Source: Methylobacterium oryzihabitans
Lineage (GTDB): Bacteria; Pseudomonadota; Alphaproteobacteria; Rhizobiales; Beijerinckiaceae
Assembly (NCBI RefSeq): GCF_004004555.2
Contig: NZ_SACP01000010.1
Location: 62,001 to 126,000, forward strand
DNA length: 64,000 nt
Reading direction: 5' to 3'
Under the pieces are notes generated by a model, which saw only the letters and a program-made list of their open reading frames with translations, ran no database searches and had not been told where the DNA came from. Positions 47,490-57,133 of the stretch are shown piece by piece (within the stretch, counting starts at the first letter, position 1; each line of letters opens with the position of its first letter). The translations under genes were made by a program, and so were the position numbers.

Positions 47490-48539
47490 TCAGCCGTCCG
47501 CCTCCACCCGCACCCGCGGCGCTCCGGCCTCGACCCGGCCGATGATCGCCGCCTCGGGATAGCCGGCCTCCCGGATCCGGGCGAGGATCGCCCCGGCCCG
47601 GTCGGCGGTGCAGGAGACCAGCAGGCCGCCGGAGGTCTGCGGGTCGGTGAGCAGGTGGCGCTGCCACTCGGCGAGCCCGGCCGGCAGGTCGGCCTCCTCG
47701 CCGTAGGATTCCCAGTTGCGGTGCGAGGCCCCGGTGACGAAGCCGTCGCGCACCAGCGCGGCGGCGGCGGGCAGGAACGGCACCGCGCCGAAATCGACGG
47801 CGAGGCCGCAGCCCGAGCCGCGGGCGACCTCTAACCCGTGGCCGAGGAGCCCGAACCCGGTCACGTCGGTCATCGCGTGCACGTCCGGGTCGGCGGCGAG
47901 GTCGTGGCCGATCCGGTTGAGACGGGTCGTGGTCGCCAGCATCGCGGCGTAGCCCTCCGCCGGCAGGGCCTCGCGGCGGAACGCCGCCGAGTAGACGCCG
48001 ACCCCGAGGGGCTTGGTCAGGATCAGCGCGTCGCCGGCCCGGGCGTCGCCGTTGCGGCGCACCCGCTCGCGCGGGCAGGTGCCGATCACCGCGAGTCCGT
48101 AGATCGGCTCGGGGGTGTCGATCGAGTGGCCGCCGGCGACCGGGATCCCGGCGCCGGCGCAGGCCGCCGCCCCGCCCTCCAGGATCCGCGCGACCACCGC
48201 CGGCTCGATCTTGCCGAGCGGCATCCCGAGGATCGCCAGCGCCAGGATCGGCGCGCCGCCCATGGCGTAGACGTCCGAGATCGCGTTGGTCGCGGCGATG
48301 CGGCCGAAATCGTGCGGGTCGTCGACGATCGGGGTGAAGAAGTCGGTGGTGGCGACGAGGCAGGTCCGCCCGTCGAGGTCCCACACCGCGGCGTCGTCGG
48401 CGCCTTCGTTGCCGACGAGCAGGCGCTCGAACGGCCCGGCCGCCGGCTGGCGGCCGAGGAGGTCGCGCAGCACCGAGGGCGCGAGCTTGCAGCCGCAGCC
48501 GCCGCCATGGGCGAGACTCGTCAGGCGGACCGGATTCAT
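47490..48539 (-). CDS. selD: Selenide, water dikinase (selenophosphate synthase)
   Basis: Makes selenophosphate, the selenium donor for selenocysteine tRNA and 2-selenouridine. It has 349 aa from ATG 48539. The N-terminal active site HGGGCGCK has Cys17 at the catalytic position, so it is a Cys form and does not need Sec. Other motifs are [60 protein letters not shown] and [12 protein letters not shown]. No selA, selB, selenouridine synthase or selenoprotein gene is in the window. Confidence 0.97.
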   Translation of the reverse strand: MNPVRLTSLAHGGGCGCKLAPSVLRDLLGRQPAAGPFERLLVGNEGADDAAVWDLDGRTCLVATTDFFTPIVDDPHDFGRIAATNAISDVYAMGGAPILALAILGMPLGKIEPAVVARILEGGAAACAGAGIPVAGGHSIDTPEPIYGLAVIGTCPRERVRRNGDARAGDALILTKPLGVGVYSAAFRREALPAEGYAAMLATTTRLNRIGHDLAADPDVHAMTDVTGFGLLGHGLEVARGSGCGLAVDFGAVPFLPAAAALVRDGFVTGASHRNWESYGEEADLPAGLAEWQRHLLTDPQTSGGLLVSCTADRAGAILARIREAGYPEAAIIGRVEAGAPRVRVEADG

Positions 48540-48639
48540 GGGCAGGGACTCCCGGACGGGGGCCGGGCGGTCGCCGCGGCCCGAGCCGGCAAAGTGGCGT
48601 CGCACCGGCGAGCCGGCAACCGGGCACCGGACTTGCTCC

Positions 48640-48656
48640 GCGGCCGATCCGGCCGC
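48640..48656. promoter_or_regulatory. Palindrome between selD and the copper amine oxidase gene
   Basis: GCGGCCG-ATC-CGGCCGC has perfect 7-bp arms and lies 38 nt upstream of the amine oxidase ATG, in the divergent region. It is a possible operator or leader hairpin; in such GC-rich DNA chance palindromes are common. Confidence 0.3.
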
Positions 48657-48694
48657 AGCATCGCCGCCTCGTGCGGTCGGGGGAGGATGACGCG

Positions 48695-50701
48695 ATGCCC
48701 GGTTCGTTCCTGCGGCGACTGCTCGTCGGCCTGTGCGGCCTCGCGGCGCCGCTCCCGGCCCTGGCCGAGGAGCGCGTGCCGCCGCCGGCTGCCGCGACCC
48801 ACCCGATGGACGCCCTGACCGCCGACGAGATCCGCGCCGCCGCGGCGATCCTGCGCCGGGACGGCCGGCTCGACGGCGGCGCCCGGATCGTCTCGCTGAC
48901 CCTGGACGAGCCGGCCAAGGCGGCGGTGCGCGCCTGGACGCCCGGCGCGCCGATCGCCCGCCGCGCCGTCGGGGTGGTGCTGACCGGGGCGGGCCTGGGC
49001 GAGGCCCGCATCGACCTCGCGGCCGCCCGCGTCGCCGAGTGGAAGCCGGTCGGGAACCGGCAATCGTCGCTGCTGGTCGAGGAGATGCTCGGCGCGAGCG
49101 AGTTGCCGAAGCGGGACCCGCGCTGGCAGGACGCGATGCGCCGGCGGGGCATCACCGACTTCGCCAACGTGTTCTGCCTGCCGCTCGCGGTCGGGCCGGA
49201 GGCCGACCCGGCGATGGCCGGCCGGCGGCTGCTCAACGTGCCCTGCGTCGACACGACCGGCGCGGTCAACAACCTGTGGGGCCGGCCGATCGAGGGCGTG
49301 ATGGCGACCGTCGACATGGCGGCCGGCACCGTGCTGTCGGTCACCGATCTCGGCGTCGTGCCGCCGCCGCCGGAGACGCCGAGCCACGCCTACGCCGAGT
49401 CGAGCCGCTACCGGCCGGCGCCGAAGCCGGTCGGGATCAGCGCGCCGCAGGGCGGCAACATCCGCGTCTCCGGCGGGCAGGTGGCGTGGGACAACTGGTC
49501 GTTCCATGTCCGGCTGGAGCCGCGCCTCGGCACGATGCTGTCGCTGATCCGCTACGACGACCACGGCACGGCGCGGGACGTCGCCTACCAGCTCTCGGCG
49601 AGCGAGATGTTCGTGCCCTACATGGACCCGGCGCCGACCTGGTCGTTCCGGGCCTACATGGATGTCGGCGAGTACGGCTTCGGGGCGCTGGCGACCCAGC
49701 TCCGCCCCGGCCACGACTGCCCCGACAGCGCGACCTACCTCGACCTCGTGATCGCCGACGCCAAGGGCGAGCCGGTGGGCCAGCGCGGCGTCGTCTGCCT
49801 GTTCGAGCGGCCGACCGGCGACCCGGTCTGGCGCCACGACGAGTTGGTCAACGGCTCGGTCGAGACCCGGCCCAACACCGAGCTGGTGGTGCGGATGGCA
49901 CCGGTCGTCGGCAATTACGACTACCTCGTCGACACCATGTTCGACCGCGCCGGCAGCATCGACGTGCGGCTCGGCGCCTACGGCATCGATGCCACCAAGG
50001 GCGTCGTCGCGGCCTCGCTGTCGGACGCCTCCGCCGCCGCCGACACCGCGACCGGAACCCTGGTGGCGCCGCGGCTGCTGGCGGTGAACCACGACCACTA
50101 CATGGCCTTCCGCCTCGACCTCGACGTGGACGGCCCCGACAACCGCTTCGTCGCCGACCGTTACGCGGTGCGGCGCCTGCCCGAGGGCGGCACTCGCCGC
50201 AGCCTGTGGGCGGTGCGCAGCGAGGCGATGGAGACCGAGGGCCCGGTGACGCTGCCGCTCGGGGCGGCGCAGTTCCGGGTCGAGAGCGCGACCCGCCGCA
50301 ACCGCCTCGGCGCGCCGACGAGCTACCAGATCCTGCCCGGCCACACCGCGACCTCGCTGCTGGCCAAGGACGACCCGATCCAGCGCCGCGCCGGCTTCAC
50401 CGACTACACGATGTGGACGAGCGCCTACGCGGCGGACGAGAAATACGCCTCGGGCGACTACCCGAACCAGAACCCGGAGGTCGACGGTCTGCCGCGCTGG
50501 ACCGCCGCGAAGCGCCCGATCCGCGATCGCGATCTCGTGCTGTGGTACACGGTCGGGTTCCGGCACGTCCCGCGCTCGGAGGACTGGCCGGCGATGCCGG
50601 GGCTGTGGCACGGCTTCCGCTTGCGCCCGTTCAACTTCTTCGACCGCAACCCGGCCCTCGACGTGCCCCCGGCCGCCGATCCCCGGCGGGCGGAGCGATG
50701 A
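48695..50701 (+). CDS. Copper amine oxidase (TPQ cofactor), exported
   Basis: Oxidises a primary amine to aldehyde, ammonia and hydrogen peroxide. 668 aa from ATG 48695 behind GGGGGAGGA. A signal peptide ([20 protein letters not shown]) places it in the periplasm. The topaquinone precursor is Tyr408 in VGNYDYLVD and the catalytic base is Asp323 in AYMDVGEYG. Copper ligands are His466 and His468 (HDHYMAF) and His639 ([13 protein letters not shown]). All are present with normal spacing, so it looks active. The next gene overlaps its stop by 4 nt. Confidence 0.96.
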   Translation: MPGSFLRRLLVGLCGLAAPLPALAEERVPPPAAATHPMDALTADEIRAAAAILRRDGRLDGGARIVSLTLDEPAKAAVRAWTPGAPIARRAVGVVLTGAGLGEARIDLAAARVAEWKPVGNRQSSLLVEEMLGASELPKRDPRWQDAMRRRGITDFANVFCLPLAVGPEADPAMAGRRLLNVPCVDTTGAVNNLWGRPIEGVMATVDMAAGTVLSVTDLGVVPPPPETPSHAYAESSRYRPAPKPVGISAPQGGNIRVSGGQVAWDNWSFHVRLEPRLGTMLSLIRYDDHGTARDVAYQLSASEMFVPYMDPAPTWSFRAYMDVGEYGFGALATQLRPGHDCPDSATYLDLVIADAKGEPVGQRGVVCLFERPTGDPVWRHDELVNGSVETRPNTELVVRMAPVVGNYDYLVDTMFDRAGSIDVRLGAYGIDATKGVVAASLSDASAAADTATGTLVAPRLLAVNHDHYMAFRLDLDVDGPDNRFVADRYAVRRLPEGGTRRSLWAVRSEAMETEGPVTLPLGAAQFRVESATRRNRLGAPTSYQILPGHTATSLLAKDDPIQRRAGFTDYTMWTSAYAADEKYASGDYPNQNPEVDGLPRWTAAKRPIRDRDLVLWYTVGFRHVPRSEDWPAMPGLWHGFRLRPFNFFDRNPALDVPPAADPRRAER

Positions 50702-50970
50702 GCCTTCGGGCGGGGCTGGTCGTCCTGGCCGTGCTGGCGTCCGCTCCGGCGGCGGGGGACGACGCGGCGATCCTCTACCTCGACGCCGCCGGCTGGCGGG
50801 CGGCGTCGCCCGAGCGCAGGCTCGCCCTGGCCTCGGCCTTCATGCGGATCTTCTGCACCGACCTGCGCATGCCGGCTTCGGCCCTGGCGGACTGCCTCGA
50901 CCGGGACGGTGGGAGCGGCCCGGTGCTGGACCGGGCGCTCGCGTGCAACGCGGCGCTGTCGCGGCCGTGA
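50698..50970 (+). CDS. Small exported protein coupled to the copper amine oxidase (90 aa)
   Basis: ATG 50698 overlaps the amine oxidase stop (ATGA), so the two are translationally coupled. The signal peptide is [20 protein letters not shown]. The mature chain of about 70 residues has three cysteines (FCTDLR, ADCLDR, LACNAA) within a helical domain. A role as accessory, chaperone or docking partner of the oxidase is inferred from coupling and shared export only. No family was recognised. Confidence 0.75.
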   Translation: MSLRAGLVVLAVLASAPAAGDDAAILYLDAAGWRAASPERRLALASAFMRIFCTDLRMPASALADCLDRDGGSGPVLDRALACNAALSRP

Positions 50971-51382
50971 CGGGGGTGGTTTTGTTTGCTGATTCCCAGA
51001 ACCGAATTCTGAAGGATGCCGAGCGCCGGGGCCGAGGCTAACCAGATTTCGCAAAAGCGGCCGCTGATTTTGCGACAAATATCTGCGACAAAACAACAAC
51101 CTAAGCGGACGAAGCGTTGGCCTGTCAAGGCAAGTCTGCTTAGGCGTCTCGGCTCGTGCGCATTCTCCTCGCCCCGCTTGCGGGGAGAGGGCTGTGTCCC
51201 CCCTTGTCGGGGACACAGCGAGGCGGCAGCCGAAGGTGAGGGGGCGAGGCTGGAGTAGTCTCGTCCGGAGAAACCCCCTCACCCTCGCCCTTCGGGCTCC
51301 CTTCGCCCCGACCAGGGGGGCGAAGGCCTCTCCCCGCCCGCGGGGAGAGGAGAGACCCACACCTCCTGTGCTTCTTAGAAGG
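50971..51382. repeat. Intergenic block with stem and inverted R1 elements
   Basis: No gene is supported. Positions 51100-51110 and 51134-51144 form an imperfect 11-bp stem (cctaagcggac / gtctgcttagg). R1-type elements in opposite orientation occupy about 51165-51250 and 51275-51353: 'gcctctccccgc..gcggggagaggag' matches the reverse complement of the first element, and each also carries smaller hairpins. The start of the block (about 50990-51100) is locally AT-rich compared with its surroundings. Confidence 0.7.
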
Positions 51383-52798
51383 TCACACCGCCACGACCTT
51401 GCCGGGGTTCATGATCCCGTCCGGGTCGATCGACCGCTTGAGGGTGCGCATCAGGTCGAGGGCCTCGGGGCCGTGCTCGATCTCCATGAAGCGCATCTTC
51501 TTCTGGCCGATGCCGTGCTCCCCGGTGCAGGTGCCCTCCATGGCGATCGCCCGCTGCACCAGCCGCTCGATGAAGCCGGTGACCCGGGCGATCTCGTCGG
51601 CGTCGTCCATCATCACCAGCGGCGAGGTGTGGAAGTTGCCGTCGCCGACATGGCCGGCGATCGGGGCCAGGATGCCGCTGTCGAGGATGTCGCGCTTGGT
51701 CTCGTCGACGCATTCGGCGAGGCGCGAGATCGGCACGCAGACGTCGGTGGCGATGACCTTGGCGCCCGGCCGCAGGGCGGTGGCGGCCCAGTACACGTCG
51801 TGCCGGGCCTGCCACAGGCGGGTGCGCTCCTCGGCCCTGGTCGCCCACTCGAACGGGCCGCCGCCGTACTCGGCCGCGATCTCGCCGAAGCGCTCGGCCT
51901 GCTCGCGCACGCTGGCGTCGGTGCCGTGGAACTCGAGCAGCAGCAGCGGGCTCTCGGGCAGGCCGAGCTTGGAATAGGCGTTGCAGGCCGCGACCTGGAC
52001 CTCGTCGAGGAGCTCGATCCGCGCCACCGGCAGGCCGGACTGGATCGTCACGATCACCGCGTCGCAGGCCGCCTTGATGGTCGGGAACGGGCAGATGCCG
52101 GCCGAGATCGCCTCCGGGATGCCCGACAGGCGAAGCGTCAGCTCGGTGATGATGCCCAGCGTCCCCTCCGACCCGACCATCAGGCGGGTCAGGTCGTAGC
52201 CGGCCGACGACTTGCGCGCCCGCGAGCCGGTGCGGACGACGTCGCCATTCGGCAGCACGGCGGTCAGCGCCAGAACGTTGTCCTTCATCGTGCCGTAGCG
52301 GACCGCGTTGGTGCCCGAGGCGCGGGTCGCCGCCATGCCGCCGAGGGAGGCGTCGGCGCCCGGATCGATCGGGAAGAACAGGCCCTGGTCGCGCAGGTGC
52401 TCGTTGAGCGCCTTGCGGGTGATGCCCGGCTGGACGACGCAGTCGAGATCCTCGGCATGGACGGCGAGCACCCGGTTCATGCTCATCAGGTCGATCGACA
52501 CGCCGCCATAGGGCGCGTTGACGTGGCCTTCGAGGGAGGTGCCGGTGCCGAACGCCACCACCGGCATCCGGTGGGCGGCGCAGAGACGGACGATCTCCTG
52601 CACCTCCTCGGTGCTGTGGGCGTAGACCACCACGTCCGGAGGCTGGTTGGGCACCCAGGTCAGGGTGCTGGCGTGCTGCTCGCGCACCGCCTGCCCGGTG
52701 ACGGCGCGGTCGCCGAACCGCTCGGTCAGGGCGCGGGTGACGGTCGCGACGGTTTCGGGGTCGGGGCGCGGGCGGGGCGTGGGGATGGGGGCGTTCAT
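51383..52798 (-). CDS. FAD-linked D-2-hydroxyacid (D-lactate) dehydrogenase, GlcD-like
   Basis: A 471-aa flavoprotein from ATG 52798; the upstream extension to 53137 is not supported. The PCMH-type FAD-binding domain has VPNQPPDVVVYAHSTEEVQEIVRLC, PVVAFGTGTSLEGHVNAPYGGVSIDL and the pyrophosphate segment PIDPGADASLGGMAATRASGTNAVRYGT. The C-terminal domain has GHVGDGNFHTSPLVM and CTGEHGIGQKKM, with likely metal-binding His. It resembles single-subunit D-lactate dehydrogenases. It can feed electrons from D-lactate to the respiratory chain, complementing the LldD-type enzyme at 4.2 kb. Confidence 0.92.
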   Translation of the reverse strand: MNAPIPTPRPRPDPETVATVTRALTERFGDRAVTGQAVREQHASTLTWVPNQPPDVVVYAHSTEEVQEIVRLCAAHRMPVVAFGTGTSLEGHVNAPYGGVSIDLMSMNRVLAVHAEDLDCVVQPGITRKALNEHLRDQGLFFPIDPGADASLGGMAATRASGTNAVRYGTMKDNVLALTAVLPNGDVVRTGSRARKSSAGYDLTRLMVGSEGTLGIITELTLRLSGIPEAISAGICPFPTIKAACDAVIVTIQSGLPVARIELLDEVQVAACNAYSKLGLPESPLLLLEFHGTDASVREQAERFGEIAAEYGGGPFEWATRAEERTRLWQARHDVYWAATALRPGAKVIATDVCVPISRLAECVDETKRDILDSGILAPIAGHVGDGNFHTSPLVMMDDADEIARVTGFIERLVQRAIAMEGTCTGEHGIGQKKMRFMEIEHGPEALDLMRTLKRSIDPDGIMNPGKVVAV

Positions 52799-53081
52799 GA
52801 TGGCTCTCGTGACCTCCCGGGCCGGGGCACGCCCGTGCCCCGGGGCTGTTTTGCCGGGGAATCTACCAGAGGCGGCCGCCGCGGCATATCGGGGAGAGGC
52901 GAGGCCGCACACCCGCCCGCGCGCCGGGGCAGGGCTGCGGCGGACACAACCTGCGATCGCGGCCGCGCCTTGCCATCGCCTTGCCTCAAGGTCGAGGATG
53001 ATCGGGGGGTGCACGACGTGCTGCGTCGTGCTACCCGAGGGTCCCGCCCGATCCAGGCCGCGTCCACCCGGGAGCCGCGTC

Positions 53082-53642
53082 ATGGTCGAAGAGCACTCCG
53101 CCTCGATCTTCTTCTTCGCGCCGTTCGTCTCGTCCACCCAGGCGATTGATCCCGGGTGGATCGACTATAACGGCCACCTCAACATGGCGTATTACCACGT
53201 CCTGTTCGACCGGGCCGTGGACGAAGCCTTCGGCATCGTCGGTCTCGGGCCGGATTACAGCGCCAGCCGCAACGCCACCTTCTTCGCCGCGGAGACCCAT
53301 GTCCGCTACCGGCGCGAGCTGACGCTGGAGGACCGGGTCCGGGTCACGGTCCAGCTCATCGACTTCGACGACAAGCGGTTGCACTTCTACTCCGAGATCC
53401 GCCACGCCTTCGAGGGCTGGGTCGCGGCGACCTCGGAGAACCTGTCGCTGCACATCGACGGCGCGACCCGGCGGGTGGCGCCGTTCCCGGACGACATCCT
53501 GGCCAACCTCACGGTGATGCGGACCTCGCATGCCCGCCTGCCGCGCCCCGAGGATCTCGGCCGCGTCATCGGCATCCCGGGCCGCGGCGCCCGGAACGAG
53601 GAACCGATGATCGCGGCCGCCGGGATGCGCGTGCGCCACTGA
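53082..53642 (+). CDS. Hotdog-fold thioesterase family protein
   Basis: A 186-aa protein from ATG 53082. The hotdog hallmark is IDPGWIDYNGHLNMAYYHVLFDRAVDEAF (about residues 22-50), followed by THVRYRRELTLEDRVRVTVQLIDFDDKRLHFYSEI. It is close to the betainyl-CoA or 4-hydroxybenzoyl-CoA thioesterase types, with the Asp-Asn-His region conserved. The substrate is unknown. It is divergent from the D-lactate dehydrogenase gene; an R2 repeat starts at its stop codon. Confidence 0.88.
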   Translation: MVEEHSASIFFFAPFVSSTQAIDPGWIDYNGHLNMAYYHVLFDRAVDEAFGIVGLGPDYSASRNATFFAAETHVRYRRELTLEDRVRVTVQLIDFDDKRLHFYSEIRHAFEGWVAATSENLSLHIDGATRRVAPFPDDILANLTVMRTSHARLPRPEDLGRVIGIPGRGARNEEPMIAAAGMRVRH

Positions 53643-53775
53643 TACGATTGTCGGACGATCAGTTCCGAAAATCGTACCGCCAGCCCGCGCAGCAATTGCC
53701 ATGATCCCGCAGGGATCGCCGAGCGATCCGGCAGGATCGCCGAGCGATCCATCGAAAATCGTCTGGCCGGGGTCG
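53641..53775 (-). repeat. R2 dispersed intergenic repeat, copy e
   Basis: It starts inside the thioesterase stop codon with 'gatacgattgtcggacga' and shares a 35-bp block with copy d, one mismatch. It then carries three closely spaced GATC units (ccgcagggatcgccgagcga, tccggcaggatcgccgagcg) and ends 'gaaaatcgtc'. The internal units are direct repeats of about 19 bp. Confidence 0.8.
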
Positions 53776-53848
53776 GCCCGCGGGGACAGGGACCCGCCGG
53801 CCGGTCGACGCGAAGCGCGCCGCATCCCGGCAGGATGTCCGAGAGCCG

Positions 53849-55645
53849 TTACCCCCGTCGCGCCGCCAGGAAGGCCCGCCAGCCGCCATGGGCCGTCGCT
53901 TCCTCGGCTCCCGCCACCGCATGGGCCTCGCACAGGAAGCCCGGCAGCACGCGGCCGTCGTCGAGGGCGATGCGGCCGATCCCGAGCGGCGCCGGGATCG
54001 CCGCGACGAAGCGGCCGAACGCGGCCGGGTCGAGGCTCCAGACCTCGACCGCGAGGCCCGGGCCGGCGAAGCCGGGCTCGCGCACCAGCCCGGGCTTCGG
54101 CGGCACCGTGCCGGGCAGGGCGTAGAGCCGGTAATCGGCGGCGGTGCGGGCCGCGCCGACGAGGCGCCCGCCGAGGCCGGTCAATTCATGGTTGAGCGGC
54201 AGCCCCGAGAGATGCGCACCGACCGCCACGAGTTCGAGCCGGTCCTCCGCCGCCGCCTGGACCCGGCTCGCCTCGGGCAGCGGGGCGGCACGGTCGCGGC
54301 CGAGGCCCGGGGCCGCCGCCCGGTGCAGGGCGTCGGCGAGCGGCGCCAGCGCCTCGTCCTGGAACGCCCGGGCGACCAGGGTGACGCCGGCCGGCAATCC
54401 GTCGGGCCGGAAGCCCGCCGGTACCGCGATCGCCGCGCAGTCGAGCAGATTGGCGAAGTTGGTGTAGCGGCCGAGCCGGCTGTTGAGCCGGATCGGGTCG
54501 GCCTGCATCGCCGCGACGGTGTAGGTCGTCGGCGCGGTCGGCAGCAGCAGGATGTCGGCCTCGGCCCAGGTCGCCTCGGTGCGCCGGCGCAGGGCCGCGA
54601 GGGCGTACTGGCCGCGGAAGGCGTCGACGGCCGAGTAGTCGCGTGCCGATTCGGCGATGGCCCGCACCGCCGGATCGACGGAATCGGGGTGGCGGCCGAG
54701 AAAATCCTCGATCGCGGCGAGACGCTCGGCGACCCAGGGGCCGTCGTAGAGCATTTCGGCCGCCTCCCGGAACGGGGCGTAGTCGAACGGCACCAGGGTG
54801 CAGCCGAGGGCGGCGAGGCGCGACGCGGCGGCATCGTAGAGCGCCGCGGTGCCGTCGTCGCCGAAGAACTCGCGCTCGGCTCCCGCCAGGATCCCGACCC
54901 GCGGGGCGGCCGGGAGCGGCTGCGGCGCGGCGCGGCGGGAATAGGGATCGGCGGGGTCGAAGCCCTCCGCGACCCGCCGGATCGCGGAGGCGTCACCCAC
55001 CGTCAGGGCGAAGACTGAGATGCAGTCGAGGCTGCGGCAGGCCGGCACCAGCCCGGACGTGCTGAGCAGGCCCGGGGTCGGCTTGACGCCGACGAGGTTG
55101 TTGAACGCCGCCGGCACCCGTCCCGAGCCGGCGGTGTCGGTGCCGAGCGCGAAGGCCGCGAGGCCCGCCGCCACCGCGACCGCCGAGCCGGAGCTGGACC
55201 CGCCCGAGATGTGGTCCGGATCGAACACGCTGCGCGGCGCGCCGTAGGGCGAGCGGGTGCCGTTGAGCCCGGTGGCGAACTGGTCGAGGTTGGTCTTGCC
55301 GGTGACGAGGGCGCCGGCGGCGCGCAGGCGCGCCACCACCGCGGCATCGGCCGCGGGCGTGGTGGCGAAGTCCGGGCAGGCTGCGGTGGTCGGCAGCCCG
55401 GCGACGTCGATGTTGTCCTTGACGGCGAACGGGACGCCCCAGAGCGGCAGCGAGTTCGGCTCCGGCGCTCGCGCCATCAGCGCCGCCGCCTCGCGCCGCA
55501 TGGCATCGGGCGCAACCGGCGTGATGAACGCCGCCGGGTCCGCCGCCGCCATCCGGTCGGCCAGGATCGCGACCACGTCCAGCGGCGTGGCGCCGCCGGC
55601 ATAGAGCGCCCGCAGGCTCGTCAGATCGAACACCTCTGGCAGCAT
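53849..55645 (-). CDS. atzF: Allophanate hydrolase
   Basis: Amidase-signature enzyme that splits allophanate to ammonia and CO2. 598 aa from ATG 55645 with AAGGA upstream. The Ser-cisSer-Lys triad is visible: Lys76 (FAVKDNIDV), Ser150-152 (ISGGSSSGSAV) and nucleophile Ser174 (DTAGSGR). The C-terminal AtzF domain (from about 460) has AVGAHLSGLPLNHELTGLGG and YRLYALPGTVPPKPGLVR. No urea carboxylase, biuret hydrolase or cyanurate gene is nearby, so its source of allophanate is not encoded in this window. Confidence 0.95.
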   Translation of the reverse strand: MLPEVFDLTSLRALYAGGATPLDVVAILADRMAAADPAAFITPVAPDAMRREAAALMARAPEPNSLPLWGVPFAVKDNIDVAGLPTTAACPDFATTPAADAAVVARLRAAGALVTGKTNLDQFATGLNGTRSPYGAPRSVFDPDHISGGSSSGSAVAVAAGLAAFALGTDTAGSGRVPAAFNNLVGVKPTPGLLSTSGLVPACRSLDCISVFALTVGDASAIRRVAEGFDPADPYSRRAAPQPLPAAPRVGILAGAEREFFGDDGTAALYDAAASRLAALGCTLVPFDYAPFREAAEMLYDGPWVAERLAAIEDFLGRHPDSVDPAVRAIAESARDYSAVDAFRGQYALAALRRRTEATWAEADILLLPTAPTTYTVAAMQADPIRLNSRLGRYTNFANLLDCAAIAVPAGFRPDGLPAGVTLVARAFQDEALAPLADALHRAAAPGLGRDRAAPLPEASRVQAAAEDRLELVAVGAHLSGLPLNHELTGLGGRLVGAARTAADYRLYALPGTVPPKPGLVREPGFAGPGLAVEVWSLDPAAFGRFVAAIPAPLGIGRIALDDGRVLPGFLCEAHAVAGAEEATAHGGWRAFLAARRG

Positions 55646-55786
55646 CGTTCCTTCCGCCTCCGCGCCCGACAGGGAAGCCACGGGTTCGGCCGTCCGCGCA
55701 AGGCTTCGCCGCGGGTGTGGCGCCAGAACGATCAGGATGCCGGCTCGATGCTCAGGCGGTGCCCGGTCAGCGGGCGGACCGATCGG

Positions 55787-56197
55787 TCAGCCGAGGATGA
55801 ACAGCGTGAATCCTTCGGAGGGCAGGCGCCCCTCCGATGCGCCCGACATGTAGAAGTGCGTCGCCGCATCGGGCAGCGCACCGGCCTCGATGCCGGCTCT
55901 CACGTCCGGGTTGTGATCGAGGTAATAGGCCTCGTCCACCGGGATGGCGTAGGGGAGCCTGCCTTCGAGATAGCCGAAGCGCACGAAATGGTCGCGCGCC
56001 GACTTGAACTCGCCGCGGGCGATCGCGGTCCTGACATCCTGATAGCGATCGAGATACCACTCGTCGTCGACGTTCACCGCGGTGAGGGCTTTCTTCAGGA
56101 TCGAGACGAGCAGGTCCTTGTCGATGAGGATGTTGTGCTTGCCGTCCGAGGTTCTCACGACATGGCGTTCATCGAGCCGCAGGTGTGATGCCAGCAT
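55787..56197 (-). CDS. Protein with two YLD-x-N/Y-x-DV repeat domains (136 aa)
   Basis: ATG 56197 with AAGGGA upstream. Two tandem repeats of about 39 residues are visible at 44-82 (WYLDRYQDVRTAIARGEFKSARDHFVRFGYLEGRLP) and 88-126 (YYLDHNPDVRAGIEAG...THFYMSGASEGRLP). The unit resembles the modules attached to some glycosyltransferases and surface proteins. Here it stands alone, without a catalytic domain or signal peptide. The local GC is lower than its neighbours, so recent acquisition or truncation from a larger gene is possible. Confidence 0.7.
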   Translation of the reverse strand: MLASHLRLDERHVVRTSDGKHNILIDKDLLVSILKKALTAVNVDDEWYLDRYQDVRTAIARGEFKSARDHFVRFGYLEGRLPYAIPVDEAYYLDHNPDVRAGIEAGALPDAATHFYMSGASEGRLPSEGFTLFILG

Positions 56198-57133
56198 GAG
56201 GGTCCCTTGGATCGCATGGAAACGCGAGACCCTCGACACGCTACTCCCGAGACCGATGCGCATTGAGTTCGCAGCGTCGGAGGCACGACCGATAACCCCG
56301 AGCTTCGACTTCTACGACGCGAGGATCAGGGGATCATGGTGCGAGATGGTCCGACGATATGAGGTGCACGCAGCTCCGTAGAGCTACGAACCCTGACCAC
56401 CCATATAACTACGTCAACCGTCGAGCCACGGTGAGTTGACAGTCGTTTGGGAAATCTCTTTTCTGCCTGGATGGGCGATCGTCTGCTGATCGAGCCGGCT
56501 GTCGGCGTGTCGTATCCGACGAGTTGCGATCGATCGCTCGGCGATCCCCTCAGGACCGCTTTCGCGATGCGAAACTCGGCTTCGCTCAAGCGCCGCGCGT
56601 GCCTCGAGACGGGCTTCGGAAGGAATCGTCCGGAATCCGTGTCCGGTGCTCGCCGGCATGGCCGTCCCTCGCGGATGGAACGGGGTCGCGGCTCATTCTG
56701 CGCCCGTCGCAACCATCGAAGACGATCTTCGTCCTGGCGCTGGTCTCTCTCCCGAGTGGAAGAGGGGACAGGCGATCGACGATCGCGCGTGAGGGCGGCT
56801 CGGCTTCAGGACGAGACGCTGATCCCAACGGCCCAAGATGCCAACGCATCGGTTCGTCCTCGGGCAGGCCCGAGATCGACGGGGCCGTCAACCCATCCCG
56901 AGATTCCGGAACCAAGCCATAGGCTTGGCGGAAGTTGGAGAGCAGAACCAGAGGTCATTGTCGATGACCGTTGGTAGAACGGTTAAGCTGCGCGGCTCGA
57001 CCGCTGTCACCTGATCCGGCACCGTCTCCACCCTCGCGCGGTCCTCGATCGCGCCTGCTCCTTCCCGGCCGGGAGAGGGGATCCCGCACTCGGCGTTCTG
57101 CTGCGAAAGCCATTGCCTGCAGATAGTTTCCGT
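56198..57133. repeat. Gene-free repeat region with R2 copy c and R1 elements
   Basis: No gene is supported in these 936 bases; the ORFs here have unusual composition and no start signals. R2 copy c covers about 56530-56640 with 'cggcttcgctc' at 56577-56587. A degenerate R1 palindrome is near 56741-56765 (ctctcccgagtggaagaggg). A longer R1 copy covers about 57017-57083 ('cggcaccgtctccaccctc' ... 'cgggagaggggatcccgc'), matching the complement of 5481-5545. It looks like a collection site for intergenic repeats. Confidence 0.65.

Noticed and set aside
47178..47834. Intact 218-codon plus-strand gene
   Set aside because: Only its first 50 or so codons resemble a protein (MFS middle); the rest runs through an R2 repeat and antisense to selD.
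56447..56977. 176-codon plus frame in the repeat region
   Set aside because: It crosses an R2 copy and a degenerate R1 palindrome, with Arg/Ser-rich low-complexity translation and no convincing start signal.
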